Shown: positions 34,779 to 43,975, counted from the stretch's first letter. The stretch is DNA of 64,000 nucleotides from Pseudonocardia ammonioxydans (GCF_900115005.1 NZ_FOUY01000015.1:62001-126000); one strand, 5' to 3'. Translations and numbers: made by a program. Notes: a model not told the origin generated them from the sequence alone.

Positions 34779-35851
34779 GTGAGTCGATCCGATCAGGCGC
34801 CCGCACCGTTCCGGCCGGGCGCACCGTCCTACCGGGGAGCGAGCGCCCACTACCTGTCACCGTCCCGCCGGGACCCGGTGAAGGTCCTCTCCGAGGAGCC
34901 GGTCACCCGGCGGGTCATCACCGAGGCCCTGGCGGCACTCGGGAAGGACGCCGGCGCGGGCTACCGCGTCCTGGACGTGGGCTCCGGCACCGCCGACGGT
35001 TTCGCGTTGCTCACCCGGGCCGAGCCGGGCGACGTGCCGGTCCTCGCCGAGGAGCGGCTCGACTACGTCGGGCTGGACGTCGACCCCGAGATGGTCGAGA
35101 CCGCCCGGGCACGGTGACCTCGCCGTCGGCGTCGTTCGTGCTCGGGGACGTGCGCACCGATCTGCCGGACGGTGCCTTCGACCTCTACCTCTCCTGCGGA
35201 GTCCCGTACTCGCACCTCACCCCCGACGAGCTGGTGGCCGCGCTGCACTCGGTGCTGTCGGCCGTGGCCGCCCGCGGCCGGCGGGCGGCCGTCGTCGTCG
35301 ACGTGCTCGGCCGCTACTCGGTCGAGTGGCGGCCCCGCTGGGACGCCGAGCGGTGGGACTACGCGATGAGCTTCTTCGCCGGGGGCGGCGAGACGATCTC
35401 CGAGCCGATGACGTTCTACTCCCGGCCCGCCCTCGACGCCGTGGTCGACGCCGCCGTGGCCGGCAGCGCGGCGCGGATCGTGCGCCGGACCGCCGTCGAC
35501 CGCTCGGTCCTGGTGGGCCGGCACACCGCGACCGGCTCGTTCCACCCGGACGTCCCGCGGTTCCGGACGCTGGTGAACGACCTGCTCCGCGAGCCGTCCC
35601 GGGTGCGGCCCGGTGACCTGCGCTTCACGCCGGCGACCACCGGCGCCCCGGCGGACGTCCTGGCCTGGCTGCGCGACTTCGCCGACCGCTGGAACGGACT
35701 GCTGGAGCCCTACGCCGACGCCGGTCCGCCGGCCGACGCCGAGGCGGCGCGGCTCGCGCACGCGTTGCTCGAGCTGGAACGCGCGGGCGGGCCGGGCCTG
35801 GGCGTGGGCCACTCGCTGACCATGACGCTGGTGGTCGAGCCGGCCGGCTGA
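34779..35851 (+). pseudogene. Class I SAM-dependent methyltransferase, split by a frameshift
   Basis: One methyltransferase fold is spread over two overlapping frames. Frame one, 34779-35117 (112 residues), has SAM motif I (RVLDVGSGTADGF) and the acidic strand II (DYVGLDVDPEMVETARAR), then TGA. Frame two, from GTG 35114 to 35851 (245 residues), continues exactly where the fold should, with SFVLGDVRTDLPDGAFDLYLSCGV (motifs III/IV), and completes the domain. The join is a GTGA overlap and frame two is -1 relative to frame one. A real two-subunit enzyme split between strands beta-2 and beta-3 is unlikely; a frameshift mutation, a sequencing error or a -1 recoding event are the options. Family not identified more closely. 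Confidence 0.72.
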
Positions 35852-35904
35852 GGAGCGGGAAACCTGCTCGCCCCGGTGCGGCCACGCCGCCAGGATGGCG
35901 CTCG

Positions 35905-36643
35905 ATGATCGAGGACTTCGTGCGCGACGGCTACGCCCGCATCCCGGGGGCGTTCGGGCCGGACCTGGCGGCCCGGTGCCGCGCGCAGATCGCCGGGGAG
36001 CTGCGCGGCCGTGGCATCGATCTCGACGAGCCGGCGACCTGGACCGAACCCGTCGTCCGGGTCGAGTCGATGACCACGCCCGAGTTCACCGCTTCCGCAG
36101 ACACCCCGGCCCTGCGCGCCGCGTTCGACGAGCTCGTCGGCCCCGGACGCTGGGCGCCGCGACTCGGGATGGGCACCTTCCCGATCCGCTTCCCGCACCC
36201 GGGCGACCCCGGTGACGACGGCCCGCACGTCGAGGCGTCCTTCGCCGGCGCGGACGGTGCGCCGCGGCTGTCGATCCGCTCCCGCGGGCGGGCCCTGCTG
36301 ATGCTGTTCCTCTACACCGACGTCGGTCCGGACGACGCGCCGACGCTGCTGCGGGCCGGGTCGCACCACGACGTCGCGCCGCTGCTCGCCCCGTACGGCG
36401 ACGACGGCGCCGGATGGCTGCCGTTCTGTGGGGAGGCGGTCCCGGCGACCGCGCACCGGCCGGAGGTGGCGGCGACGGGGGCCGCCGGTGACGTCTACCT
36501 GGTGCACCCGTTCGTCGTGCACCGGGCACAGCGGACGGGGCCGGGTGCGCGGGGGCCGCGGATCATCGCGCAGCCACCGCTGGAACCGGCCCGTGAGCCC
36601 GCGTTCGACCTGGAGCACCCGAGGGCCCCGGTCGAACGGGTCG

Positions 36644-36666
<23 letters not shown>
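35905..36666 (+). CDS. Phytanoyl-CoA dioxygenase-like Fe(II)/2-oxoglutarate oxygenase
   Basis: A 253-residue double-stranded beta-helix protein beginning MIEDFVRDGYARIPGAFG, a typical PhyH start. The second metal histidine and 2-oxoglutarate region are in GDVYLVHPFVVHRAQRTG. The first facial triad segment reads PHVEAS, with Glu where most members have Asp, so either the triad is H-x-E or this segment is not the ligand. A CAGGAT hexamer lies eight bases before the ATG. It overlaps the convergent SDR gene by 23 bases. Substrate unknown. Confidence 0.75.
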
Positions 36667-37405
<739 letters not shown>

Positions 37406-37436
37406 GGGGGAGTCCTTCCTCGTTCCTCGACGGCCG

Positions 37437-38450
37437 TCAGCGCGCCGAGCGGGCCTGCTCGCGCAGGTGGCGGTGCACGCCGTCGTAGGCGGCGGCGTCC
37501 GGGAGCAGCGCCTTCGCGATCTTGGTGACGGCGCTGTAGTTGGTGTCGACGACGTTGGCCAGCGGCGACTCGGCGGCCTGGGTGAGCAGCTGGTAGGCGT
37601 CGAGCCGGTCCAGGCCGTACAGCTCACCCAGCCAGGCGATCATCCCGATCTGGCTGGCCCGCCAGGCGTCCTCCAGCGGCCGCGACGACCCGACGACGAC
37701 GTAGTGCGTGTCGGTCTCGATCCGCGGCCAGGCCGGGGCCGGGGCGGTGGGCGAGCCCTTGATCAGGTCGACGATCAGCACCACGTCCATCGCGCCCTCG
37801 ACGGCCGTCCCGCAGCTCTCGCCCTCGCCCTGCCGGTAGTGCCCGTCGCCGACGGAGAACAGCGCACCCTCCACATTGACCTGCAGGTAGCAGGTGGAAC
37901 CGGCGCGCATCTCCGGGGTGTCCATGTTGCCGCCGAAGACGTCGGGCACCAGCGAGCTGCGGACCTCGCGCCCGGGCGGGGCCACGCCGACCGTGCCCAG
38001 CATCGGGTTGCACGGCAGCTCGAGACGCAGGTCCGCGCTGGTCGCCTCGAACAGCACGGTGCCCGCGGCGCGGTCGAGCTGGTAGATCCAGGTGCGCTCG
38101 GGCAGCGGCTCGTGCAGCAACGCCGTCCGCTCCGTGACCGACAGCGCCCCGAACAGCGGGATCGTCGTCGACGCGCCCCAGTCCCGGGCCGGGGTGAGCT
38201 CCACGATGTGGATCGCGAGGGTGTCCCCGGGCTCGGCTCCCTCGACGAAGAACGGCCCGGTCTGCGGGTTCACCTCGCTCATGTCGAGGACGTCGGTCGC
38301 CCGGTCCGATGTGGACGTGATCCGGCCGGAGAAGGCGTCCTCGGTCCACAGTCGCAGGCAGGTGCCGGGTCGTACGCGGCGGGCCGGGGCGGCGCCGCCG
38401 AAGGTCCAGGCGAACTCGTGACGCTCGGGGCGGTACTCGACGACCTGCAT
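37437..38450 (-). CDS. Acetamidase/formamidase family protein
   Basis: A 337-residue FmdA/AmdA-type amidohydrolase that would release ammonia from formamide, acetamide or a related amide. Seen: FAWTFGGAAPARRVRPGTCL, PQTGPFFVEGAEPGDTLAIHI, LPCNPMLGTVGVAPPG, FGGNMDTPEMRAGSTCYLQV and GDGHYRQGEGE, the usual zinc and substrate segments. An FmdB-like zinc ribbon protein is encoded 1.1 kb away (39500-39937), an association also known from formamidase loci. The downstream SDR is 32 bases away on the same strand. Confidence 0.88.
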   Translation of the reverse strand: MQVVEYRPERHEFAWTFGGAAPARRVRPGTCLRLWTEDAFSGRITSTSDRATDVLDMSEVNPQTGPFFVEGAEPGDTLAIHIVELTPARDWGASTTIPLFGALSVTERTALLHEPLPERTWIYQLDRAAGTVLFEATSADLRLELPCNPMLGTVGVAPPGREVRSSLVPDVFGGNMDTPEMRAGSTCYLQVNVEGALFSVGDGHYRQGEGESCGTAVEGAMDVVLIVDLIKGSPTAPAPAWPRIETDTHYVVVGSSRPLEDAWRASQIGMIAWLGELYGLDRLDAYQLLTQAAESPLANVVDTNYSAVTKIAKALLPDAAAYDGVHRHLREQARSAR

Positions 38451-38490
38451 CGGGTGATCGTCGCGGGGCCGCCGGAGGAAGGCAAGGGGC

Positions 38491-38496
38491 TACGGT
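38491..38496 (+). promoter_or_regulatory. Probable leaderless -10 of small AraC regulator, copy 2
   Basis: TACGGT lies six bases before the GTG at 38503, without a ribosome-binding site at usable distance. Confidence 0.38.
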
Positions 38497-38502
38497 CCGG
38501 GG

Positions 38503-38967
38503 GTGCCCGTCGCGCACGCGCTGCTCGCCCACCTGCGGCGGGCCCACGACGAGATCGACCGCCGCTACGCGGAGCCGCTCGACCTGGACGAGCTGGCGGC
38601 CGTCGCCGGGGTGTCGAAGTACCACTTCCTGCGCTGCTTCACCGCGGTCTACGGCCACACCCCGGCCGCGATGCTGACCCGCCGCCGGATCGAGCGGGCG
38701 CAGGACCTGCTGCGGTCGACCAACCTCACCGTCACCGAGGTCTGCACCGTCGTCGGCTACTCCTCGCTCGGCTCGTTCAGCTCGCGGTTCCGCCGGCTGG
38801 TCGGCGTGAGCCCGTCGGCCTACCAGGCCCGCTGGTCGGAGCGCGGCGCGCCGCGGATCCCCGGCTGCTGGGTGTTCATGCGCGGCCTGTCGGACACCGC
38901 ACTCCCGGACACCGCACTCCCGGACACCGCAATTCCGGAGAAGCCCGCGGACACCGACCGGCGCTAG
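38503..38967 (+). CDS. Small AraC-type helix-turn-helix regulator (copy 2)
   Basis: A 154-residue DNA-binding protein closely parallel to that at 9387: EIDRRYAEPLDLDELAAVAG, MLTRRRIERAQDLLRSTNLTVTEVC and YSSLGSFSSRFRRLVGVSPS align with copy 1 segment by segment, including the GIP/RIP-x-C motif after the second helix pair. It has no effector domain. The C-terminus carries three DTALP-type pentapeptides from a 15-bp tandem repeat. The VOC gene starts nine bases after its stop. Confidence 0.88.
   Translation: MPVAHALLAHLRRAHDEIDRRYAEPLDLDELAAVAGVSKYHFLRCFTAVYGHTPAAMLTRRRIERAQDLLRSTNLTVTEVCTVVGYSSLGSFSSRFRRLVGVSPSAYQARWSERGAPRIPGCWVFMRGLSDTALPDTALPDTAIPEKPADTDRR
38891..38935 (+). repeat. 15-bp tandem repeat, three units, at the end of the AraC-type gene
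   Basis: CGGACACCGCACTCC is repeated at 38891, 38906 and, with two changes, 38921, encoding D-T-A-L-P pentapeptides close to the stop codon. Confidence 0.85.
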
Positions 38968-38970
38968 CGT
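38965..38970 (+). promoter_or_regulatory. Probable leaderless -10 of VOC gene, copy 2
   Basis: TAGCGT overlaps the AraC stop and lies six bases before the ATG at 38977, the same arrangement as at 9823. Confidence 0.4.
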
Positions 38971-38976
38971 CCGGGC

Positions 38977-39414
38977 ATGCTCACCAACATCTCGCTGGTC
39001 ACGCTCTACGTCACCGACCAGGACGCGAGCAAGCGCTTCTACTGCGACGTCCTCGGCTTCGTCGAGGGCACCGACGTCAGCATGGGCGACGGGTTCCGCT
39101 GGGTCACCGTGCACCATCCCGACCACCCGGAGCTGGAGGTCGCCCTCATGACGCCCGGACCGCCGCTGGACGAGCAGATGGCGCAGGCCGTCTCGCGCTC
39201 GCTCGCGGCCGGACGGATGGGCGGGTTCGGGCTGACCACCGACGACTGTCACGGCGACCACGCGAAGCTCTCGGCACAGGGCGTCGAGTTCCCGCAGCCG
39301 CCGTCGGACCGGCCCTACGGCATCGAGGCCGTCATGCGGGACAACTCGGGCAACTGGCTGGTGCTGGTCGAGCCGCGCCCCTACGACGGCTCGGACTTCC
39401 CGCACGCCACGTGA
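38977..39414 (+). CDS. VOC/glyoxalase-fold protein (copy 2)
   Basis: A 145-residue VOC protein: NISLVTLYVTDQDASKRFYCDVLGF, FRWVTVHHPDHPELEVALM, and the closing GIEAVMRDNSGNWLVLVEP with the metal-ligand glutamate. It has the same size and layout as the protein at 9836 and the same small AraC partner directly upstream, so the two pairs are probably paralogous modules. Substrate unknown; detoxification of a reactive compound is a common role. Confidence 0.88.
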   Translation: MLTNISLVTLYVTDQDASKRFYCDVLGFVEGTDVSMGDGFRWVTVHHPDHPELEVALMTPGPPLDEQMAQAVSRSLAAGRMGGFGLTTDDCHGDHAKLSAQGVEFPQPPSDRPYGIEAVMRDNSGNWLVLVEPRPYDGSDFPHAT

Positions 39415-39418
39415 CCCG

Positions 39419-39488
39419 GCGCCGCACACGTTCCCTCGGCGCCGCACGAGGCGGGAGTTGTGCGGGGCCCTCGGGTCCTGTGCGGCGC
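39419..39488. terminator. Nested inverted repeats between VOC and zinc-ribbon genes
   Basis: GCGCCGCACA (39419-39428) pairs with TGTGCGGCGC (39479-39488); inside, another GGCGCCGCAC copy at about 39438 can pair with GTTGTGCGG. It lies between convergent genes, so a bidirectional terminator is likely. Confidence 0.5.
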
Positions 39489-39499
39489 GGTCGCGGTCG

Positions 39500-39937
39500 T
39501 CAGGTTGCGGGCGTGTCGCCGGTGCGGCGGGCGCGACTGGCCTCGGCCGCGGCCTGGGTGGCGTCCTTGCTGGTCGCCGCGCGGCTCGCGAGCTCCTTGT
39601 AGGTCAGCGGCTTGCGTTCGAACCGGCCCTCGTGCGCGGCGATCGCGTCCCGGTGCTCGTGGTGCTCGGGGTGGCGGGACTCGAACTCCTGGCGGGCCTC
39701 CACGGTGCGGCGCCAGTGCGTGATCGTGTCCCGGTCGCCGCTGTTGAGCCCCTCCCAGGACTGCGGCGCCGACGACATCGACGGCGGCGGTGCCGCGCGG
39801 CCGTGCACCGCGGGCGACGGCGGGCGCCGCCGGGTCTCGGCCCCGCAGTCCGGGCACGCGGGCGCGGGGGACGACCAGGACGGCACCATCAGCTCGAAGC
39901 GGGTGCCGCAGGAGCAGGTGTAGTCGTAGACCGGCAC
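39500..39937 (-). CDS. FmdB-like zinc ribbon protein
   Basis: A 145-residue protein starting MPVYDYTCSCGTRFELMVP and continuing PACPDCGAET: the two Cys pairs of the FmdB/CxxC_CxxC regulatory-protein domain. The remaining 110 residues are a charged, probably helical tail with histidines (SRHPEHHEHRDAIAAHE). FmdB was named from formamidase operons as a putative regulator; an acetamidase/formamidase gene lies close by, though with two genes on the other strand between. GTG start with GGAGA upstream. Confidence 0.82.
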   Translation of the reverse strand: MPVYDYTCSCGTRFELMVPSWSSPAPACPDCGAETRRRPPSPAVHGRAAPPPSMSSAPQSWEGLNSGDRDTITHWRRTVEARQEFESRHPEHHEHRDAIAAHEGRFERKPLTYKELASRAATSKDATQAAAEASRARRTGDTPAT

Positions 39938-40010
39938 GCGGTCTCCTTCCGGGATGAGCGGGACGGCACCGGCCCGGCCGCGGAACGCCGCGGCCGGGCC
40001 GGGACGCGGC

Positions 40011-40829
40011 TCAGGTGTAGTAGTTGCCCGGCCCCGTGCGGAGCTCCTTGATCTGGTTCGCGTCGTGGCCGAAGACGACGGTCGCGTCGGTCCGCTCCTG
40101 GATCCCGCGGATCTTGTCGACCGAGTTGAACCAGGCCACGGTGTCGTAGACGATGCCGGCCGCGATCGGCGGCGGGCCGTAGGACTCCTTGAGGTACAGC
40201 GAGTCCGAGGCGAAGATCATCGTGCCGGCGTCGGCGAGGTCGACCTGCAGGCTCATCGTGCCCCAGGTGTGGCCGGGCGTCCGCAGCAACGTGACCCCGG
40301 GCAGGAGCTCGGTGTCCTCGCCGATCGTGTCGAGCTGCAGCGTGTCGTAGTCCGACTTGATGTGCGCACCCTTGTTGTGGCCGTCGAAGGAGAACGCGCC
40401 CTCCTTCTCCGCCTCGTCCACGATGATCTTCGTGTCGGCCTTCTCCCAGAACTTGGCGTTGGCCGCGTGATCCAGGTGCAGGTGCGAGAGCACCAGGTAG
40501 TCGATGTCGTTGGGCTCGAGGTTCAGCTGCTTGAGCCGGGAGTCCAGCCAGTCCTCCTCGGCGGCGGCGTCGACCGGGAAGAACTGGCCCAGCCCGGACG
40601 GGGCCCAGCGGGTCTCCCAGTCGCGGGGGACACCGGCGTCCCACATCAGCTTCTGCCCGTTCGGGTGCTCGATGTAGACGACGTGGGTGGGCACCTCCAC
40701 CCAGTCCCGCGACTTGTCCGGCTGCTGCTGCGTCGCCATCCGGGACGGGTCGATCAGCAGCCAAGTGAGGTCGGCATGCATGGTGCCGGTCGGGAGGATC
40801 GTGACCTTGATCTTGTCGTTGTCGGACAT
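40011..40829 (-). CDS. Metallo-beta-lactamase-fold hydrolase, N-acyl homoserine lactonase family
   Basis: A 272-residue MBL-fold enzyme. The metal motif is SHLHLDHA with His116, His118, Asp120 and His121; further ligands are in LRTPGHTWGTMS (His) and FASDSLYL (Asp), and FGHDANQ near the end. Spacing and wording fit the AiiA/AttM-like lactonases that open acyl-homoserine lactones, although gamma-lactonases and other lactonases share them. No signal peptide, so it would act on compounds that enter the cell. The ATG at 40829 follows GAGGAGAG. The gap to the divergent Sua5 gene shows no further feature. Confidence 0.85.
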   Translation of the reverse strand: MSDNDKIKVTILPTGTMHADLTWLLIDPSRMATQQQPDKSRDWVEVPTHVVYIEHPNGQKLMWDAGVPRDWETRWAPSGLGQFFPVDAAAEEDWLDSRLKQLNLEPNDIDYLVLSHLHLDHAANAKFWEKADTKIIVDEAEKEGAFSFDGHNKGAHIKSDYDTLQLDTIGEDTELLPGVTLLRTPGHTWGTMSLQVDLADAGTMIFASDSLYLKESYGPPPIAAGIVYDTVAWFNSVDKIRGIQERTDATVVFGHDANQIKELRTGPGNYYT

Positions 40830-40974
40830 CGCTCTCCTCGTCGAGTGCGTGCGTCCCGGAGGACCCGGTCGCGGTGCCGATGGTCTCGTGCCGGTGTTCG
40901 CCGAGCGGACAGGTGCACCCTGCCGCATGCGTCGTGCGGGCGACAAGCCGAGATCATCGTGGCAGGCTGCGGGA

Positions 40975-41595
40975 ATGGCGAGGTACTACGACGTGCACCC
41001 GCAGAACCCCCAGCCCCGCAGCATCGGTCAGGTCGTCGGACTCGTCCGCGAGGGCGGCCTGATCGCCTACCCGACCGACTCGTGTTTCGCGCTCGGCTGC
41101 TCGCTGGGCAACCGGGACGGGCTGGAGCGGATCCGCCGGATCCGCAAGCTCGACGACAAGCACCACTTCACCCTGGTCTGCGCCGAGTTCGCCCAGCTGG
41201 GCCAGTTCGTGCACATCTCCAACTCGGTGTTCCGCGCGGTCAAGGCCTCGACCCCGGGCAGCTTCACGTTCATCCTCCCGGCCACCAAGGAGGTGCCGCG
41301 CCAGCTGCTGCACCCGAAGAAGAAGACCGTCGGCGTGCGCATCCCGCAGCACGCCACCACCCAGGCGCTGCTGGCGGAGCTGGGCGAGCCGCTGCTGTCG
41401 TCGACGCTGCTGCTGCCCGGCCACGACGAGCCGCTGACCCAGGGCTGGGAGATCAAGGAGGAGCTGGAGAACCAGGTGGACGCCGTGATCGACTCCGGGG
41501 ACTGCGGGACGGAGCCGACGACCGTGGTGGACCTCTCCGGGGACGAGCCGGAGATCATCCGCACCGGGGCGGGCGACCCCTCCCGGTTCGAGTGA
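40975..41595 (+). CDS. Sua5/YciO/YrdC family protein
   Basis: A 206-residue protein of the threonylcarbamoyl-AMP synthase superfamily. Seen: the N-terminal GLIAYPTDSCFALGCSLGN ATP/threonine pocket, the KLDDKHHFTLVC stretch (K-R/D-x-x-H in place of the usual KxR) and SFTFILPATKEVPRQL followed by GVRIPQHATTQALLAELGEPLLSST. The wording KLDDKHHFTLVCAEF is that of the YciO branch, so a role in tRNA t6A formation is possible but not certain. A CAGGCT hexamer lies six bases before the ATG. Confidence 0.85.
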   Translation: MARYYDVHPQNPQPRSIGQVVGLVREGGLIAYPTDSCFALGCSLGNRDGLERIRRIRKLDDKHHFTLVCAEFAQLGQFVHISNSVFRAVKASTPGSFTFILPATKEVPRQLLHPKKKTVGVRIPQHATTQALLAELGEPLLSSTLLLPGHDEPLTQGWEIKEELENQVDAVIDSGDCGTEPTTVVDLSGDEPEIIRTGAGDPSRFE

Positions 41596-41665
41596 ATCCC
41601 GACGTCGCGCCGCTGGTGGGACGCCTGTGCCGGGCGCGCCCCGGTGGCGGCCCGTCGCGGTGGGA

Positions 41666-41700
41666 CGGCCGCCGGTCGTCCTCTCGCCGACCGGCGGCCG
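41666..41700 (+). terminator. Strong hairpin after the Sua5/YciO gene
   Basis: Perfect 13-base arms CGGCCGCCGGTCG / CGACCGGCGGCCG around a nine-base loop, 70 bases after the stop. The 287-base gap 41596-41882 otherwise holds only this hairpin and the one at 41805. Confidence 0.65.
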
Positions 41701-41804
41701 AGCCGCCCGGGGGTCCGGGGCCGCCCGGCCCCACGTGGTCCACCGCCCACCGCACGAGGGCCGGTGGAAGGCCCGCCGCCGCGTAGGCTCCGTGAGCGAC
41801 CCTG

Positions 41805-41831
41805 CCCGGCCCGGTCCCCGCACGGGCCGGG
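41805..41831 (+). promoter_or_regulatory. Hairpin in the leader of the CvnA-like gene
   Basis: Nine-base arms CCCGGCCCG / CGGGCCGGG with a nine-base loop, about 50 bases before the GTG at 41883. Leader structure or a second terminator; unclear. Confidence 0.35.
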
Positions 41832-41882
41832 CGAACGGCGCCCGCGCCCGGGCGCCCTACCTGCCGTTCGGAGGACGATCGC

Positions 41883-43892
41883 GTGGCGCGTGACGACCCG
41901 CCGTACAGCCCGTCCGGTCCCTCGGGTTCCCGGGAGGACGCACCGGGCCGGCCGGGCGAGGGCGCCGGCGGCGACGCCGTGCTCGCCGCCATCGCCTACC
42001 GGCTGCGTGCCCGTTCCGAGCGCCAGCAGCTGCTCACCGAGCGCCTGCGCAGCGGTGAGCTGCGTCCCGGCGCGCTCGCCGACCTCGCCGAGCTCGCCGG
42101 GGCCGCCCGTCGCGGGGTCCGGGACGGCGACCACATCCTCGTCCTGGCCGGCGCGGCGCAGGGGCACCGTCCGGTCACCCCGCCGACCCCGCTCGGGCAG
42201 GCGCTGAACACCGTCGTGGCGGCGAGCGAGGCCGCCTCGCGCACCGTCGTCCTCCCGACCCCGAGCGTCTCGCTCGACGCGACGGCCGAACCGGTCCTCG
42301 GCCAGATCCTCGCCGAGCTGCTCGCCCACGCCGCCGGCGCGACGCCGCCGGGGGAGCGGCTCGAGCTGCACACCCGCTGGGGGCCCGACGGCGGTGTCGT
42401 CCTGGAGCTGCAGTGCGCGTCGGCGCCGCACTACCGGACCCCGATCGACGAGCTCGACCGTGCCCTGAACACGGCCACGCCGGCCGGACCGGTCGCACCG
42501 CAGGAGATCGGGCTGCACGTCGCCGCGCGGCTGGCCCGCGCGATCGGCGGCCGGCTCGGGGTCCGTGGCCCGGCCGGGAACACCGCGCTCACGCCGGTCG
42601 CCGTGCTGCAGCTGCCGTCGTCGGTGATCGGGGGCGGGCAGGCGCCCGCGCCGGCCGCCGAGACCGAGCCCGACCAGCAGCTGCCGCCGACCGCGGCGAT
42701 GCCGCGCCCGCCCGCACCCGCGCCCGGTCCACCGGCCGAGGCGCCGTGGCCGCCCCCGCAGCACGAGCGGGCGGTCCCGGCGGAGGACCCGGTGCCGGAC
42801 CGCGCGCCCCCGGCCCCCACCGCGGGCTCGGACGGGGACGCCGCTGCGGGCGGTCTGCCGCGGCGCTCGGCGCGCGCCCGCCCGTCGGGAATCGCCGGCG
42901 CGACCCCGTTCGGGGCGCCGGAGGGCCGCAACGGCTCCGCCCGGGCGGACGGTGCCGCGCCCGAGGGGCAGGCCGCTGTGGACCCGTTCGCGCCGAGCGG
43001 GCCACCCCCCACCGCGCCGCCGCCCGCCGCGCCGCCGCTGTCCCCGGACTCCACCGGCCAGCCGGGCTCGCCGGGACAGCCGGGCTCGGCCGGTCATCAG
43101 GGCCATGCCGGGCAGCAGAGCCGTGCCGGACAGCCGGGCCACGCCGGGCAGCAGGGGGTCCCAGGACAGCAGGGGATTCCGGGACAGCAGGGGCATCCCG
43201 GGCAGCCGGGTCCCGCAGCGCAGCCCGGTTTCCCGGGGCAGCACGGTACGGAGCGCCCGCCGAACGGGGCGCCGTGGCCCGGGGCCGCCGACGGACCGGC
43301 CCGCGACGACGCCCAGCCGGCCACCGAGGCACTGCCCGTCTCCGGTGCGCCCCGCTCGACCCCGCCGGACGAGCTCTTCGGTCCCTTCGACTCGGAGGTG
43401 CCGGTCCCGGTGGACGACACCGACGATCCGCCGATCTTCGCGGCGGTCGCGTCGGCCTGGTTCCGGGAATCGGCGTCGCCCGAGACGGCCGGGCTGCCGG
43501 TCCACGGTGGCCCCTCGGCGCGTGCGGAGAACTGGCGCACGCCCGGTGACGCGGAGTTCGATGCGGCCCGGATCCGCGCCGACCGCGTCGTCGACCTGCC
43601 GACCACGGCGCAGGGCCTGCCCCAGCGGCTGCCCGGGCAGGCGATGGTGCCCCCGTCCTGGCGGGAGACGCCGAACGCCCAGCCGAGCGGGTCCCGGGAA
43701 CGGCAGCCCGACCGGGTCCGCAACCGGCTGGCCAGCTACCAGCGCGGCCTGAAGGAGGGCAGGCACCGGGCGGCCGAGGAGCACCCCGAACCGGTCCCGC
43801 AGCCGGTCAACGGGCAGCCGGCCAACGGGCACACCGCCAACGGCCACGGCGGCCACGGGCTGAACGGCGAGGGCGGCCGCAACGCGGGCTGA
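41883..43892 (+). CDS. CvnA-like ATP-binding protein with collagen-like low-complexity region
   Basis: A 669-residue protein. Residues about 30-245 resemble the dimerisation and HATPase part of actinobacterial conservon kinases (ALADLAELAGAARRGVRDGDHILVLAG, ILAELLAHAAGATPPGERLELH for the N-box, EIGLHVAARLARAIGGRLGVR for the last helix), but no membrane segment or HAMP domain precedes it and no clear phospho-histidine is seen. Residues about 250-390 are Pro/Ala-rich and 392-455 consist of G-x-x-G-Q collagen-like repeats. The C-terminus (GLPQRLPGQAMVP, VRNRLASYQRGLKEGRH) is the CvnA-type tail. None of the usual conservon partners (Roadblock, DUF742, GTPase) is adjacent. GGAGGA precedes the GTG. 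Confidence 0.72.
   Translation: MARDDPPYSPSGPSGSREDAPGRPGEGAGGDAVLAAIAYRLRARSERQQLLTERLRSGELRPGALADLAELAGAARRGVRDGDHILVLAGAAQGHRPVTPPTPLGQALNTVVAASEAASRTVVLPTPSVSLDATAEPVLGQILAELLAHAAGATPPGERLELHTRWGPDGGVVLELQCASAPHYRTPIDELDRALNTATPAGPVAPQEIGLHVAARLARAIGGRLGVRGPAGNTALTPVAVLQLPSSVIGGGQAPAPAAETEPDQQLPPTAAMPRPPAPAPGPPAEAPWPPPQHERAVPAEDPVPDRAPPAPTAGSDGDAAAGGLPRRSARARPSGIAGATPFGAPEGRNGSARADGAAPEGQAAVDPFAPSGPPPTAPPPAAPPLSPDSTGQPGSPGQPGSAGHQGHAGQQSRAGQPGHAGQQGVPGQQGIPGQQGHPGQPGPAAQPGFPGQHGTERPPNGAPWPGAADGPARDDAQPATEALPVSGAPRSTPPDELFGPFDSEVPVPVDDTDDPPIFAAVASAWFRESASPETAGLPVHGGPSARAENWRTPGDAEFDAARIRADRVVDLPTTAQGLPQRLPGQAMVPPSWRETPNAQPSGSRERQPDRVRNRLASYQRGLKEGRHRAAEEHPEPVPQPVNGQPANGHTANGHGGHGLNGEGGRNAG
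43060..43250 (+). repeat. Collagen-like coding repeat in the CvnA-like gene
   Basis: A degenerate repeat of about 9-12 bases built on CCGGGCAGC / GGACAGC encodes about twenty G-x-x-G-Q/H-type steps, with Gly every third residue over most of the stretch. Confidence 0.7.
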
Positions 43893-43908
43893 GCGTTGCC
43901 CGTGCTCG

Positions 43909-43952
43909 CTCGTACCGGACCCGAGTACCGGACCGCTCGTACCGAGCGGGCC
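43909..43952. repeat. Short CTCGTACCGGAC repeats with palindrome after the CvnA-like gene
   Basis: Three variants of CTCGTACCGGACC follow one another, the last forming the palindrome GCTCGTACCGAGC. They could terminate the CvnA-like message; no better terminator is visible there. Confidence 0.4.
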
Positions 43953-43975
43953 GCGGGCCGGGCCCAGCCGGCCGC

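Noticed and set aside
34779..35117. Two separate, translationally coupled genes (GTGA overlap) instead of one broken gene
   Set aside because: The break falls inside a single SAM-binding fold, between strand II and motif III; neither half could fold as a complete methyltransferase.
41067..43856. 929-residue open frame antisense to the Sua5 and CvnA-like genes
   Set aside because: It consists of G-R-R and P-G-x repeats mirroring the collagen-like coding repeat; no domain, and both sense genes are well supported.
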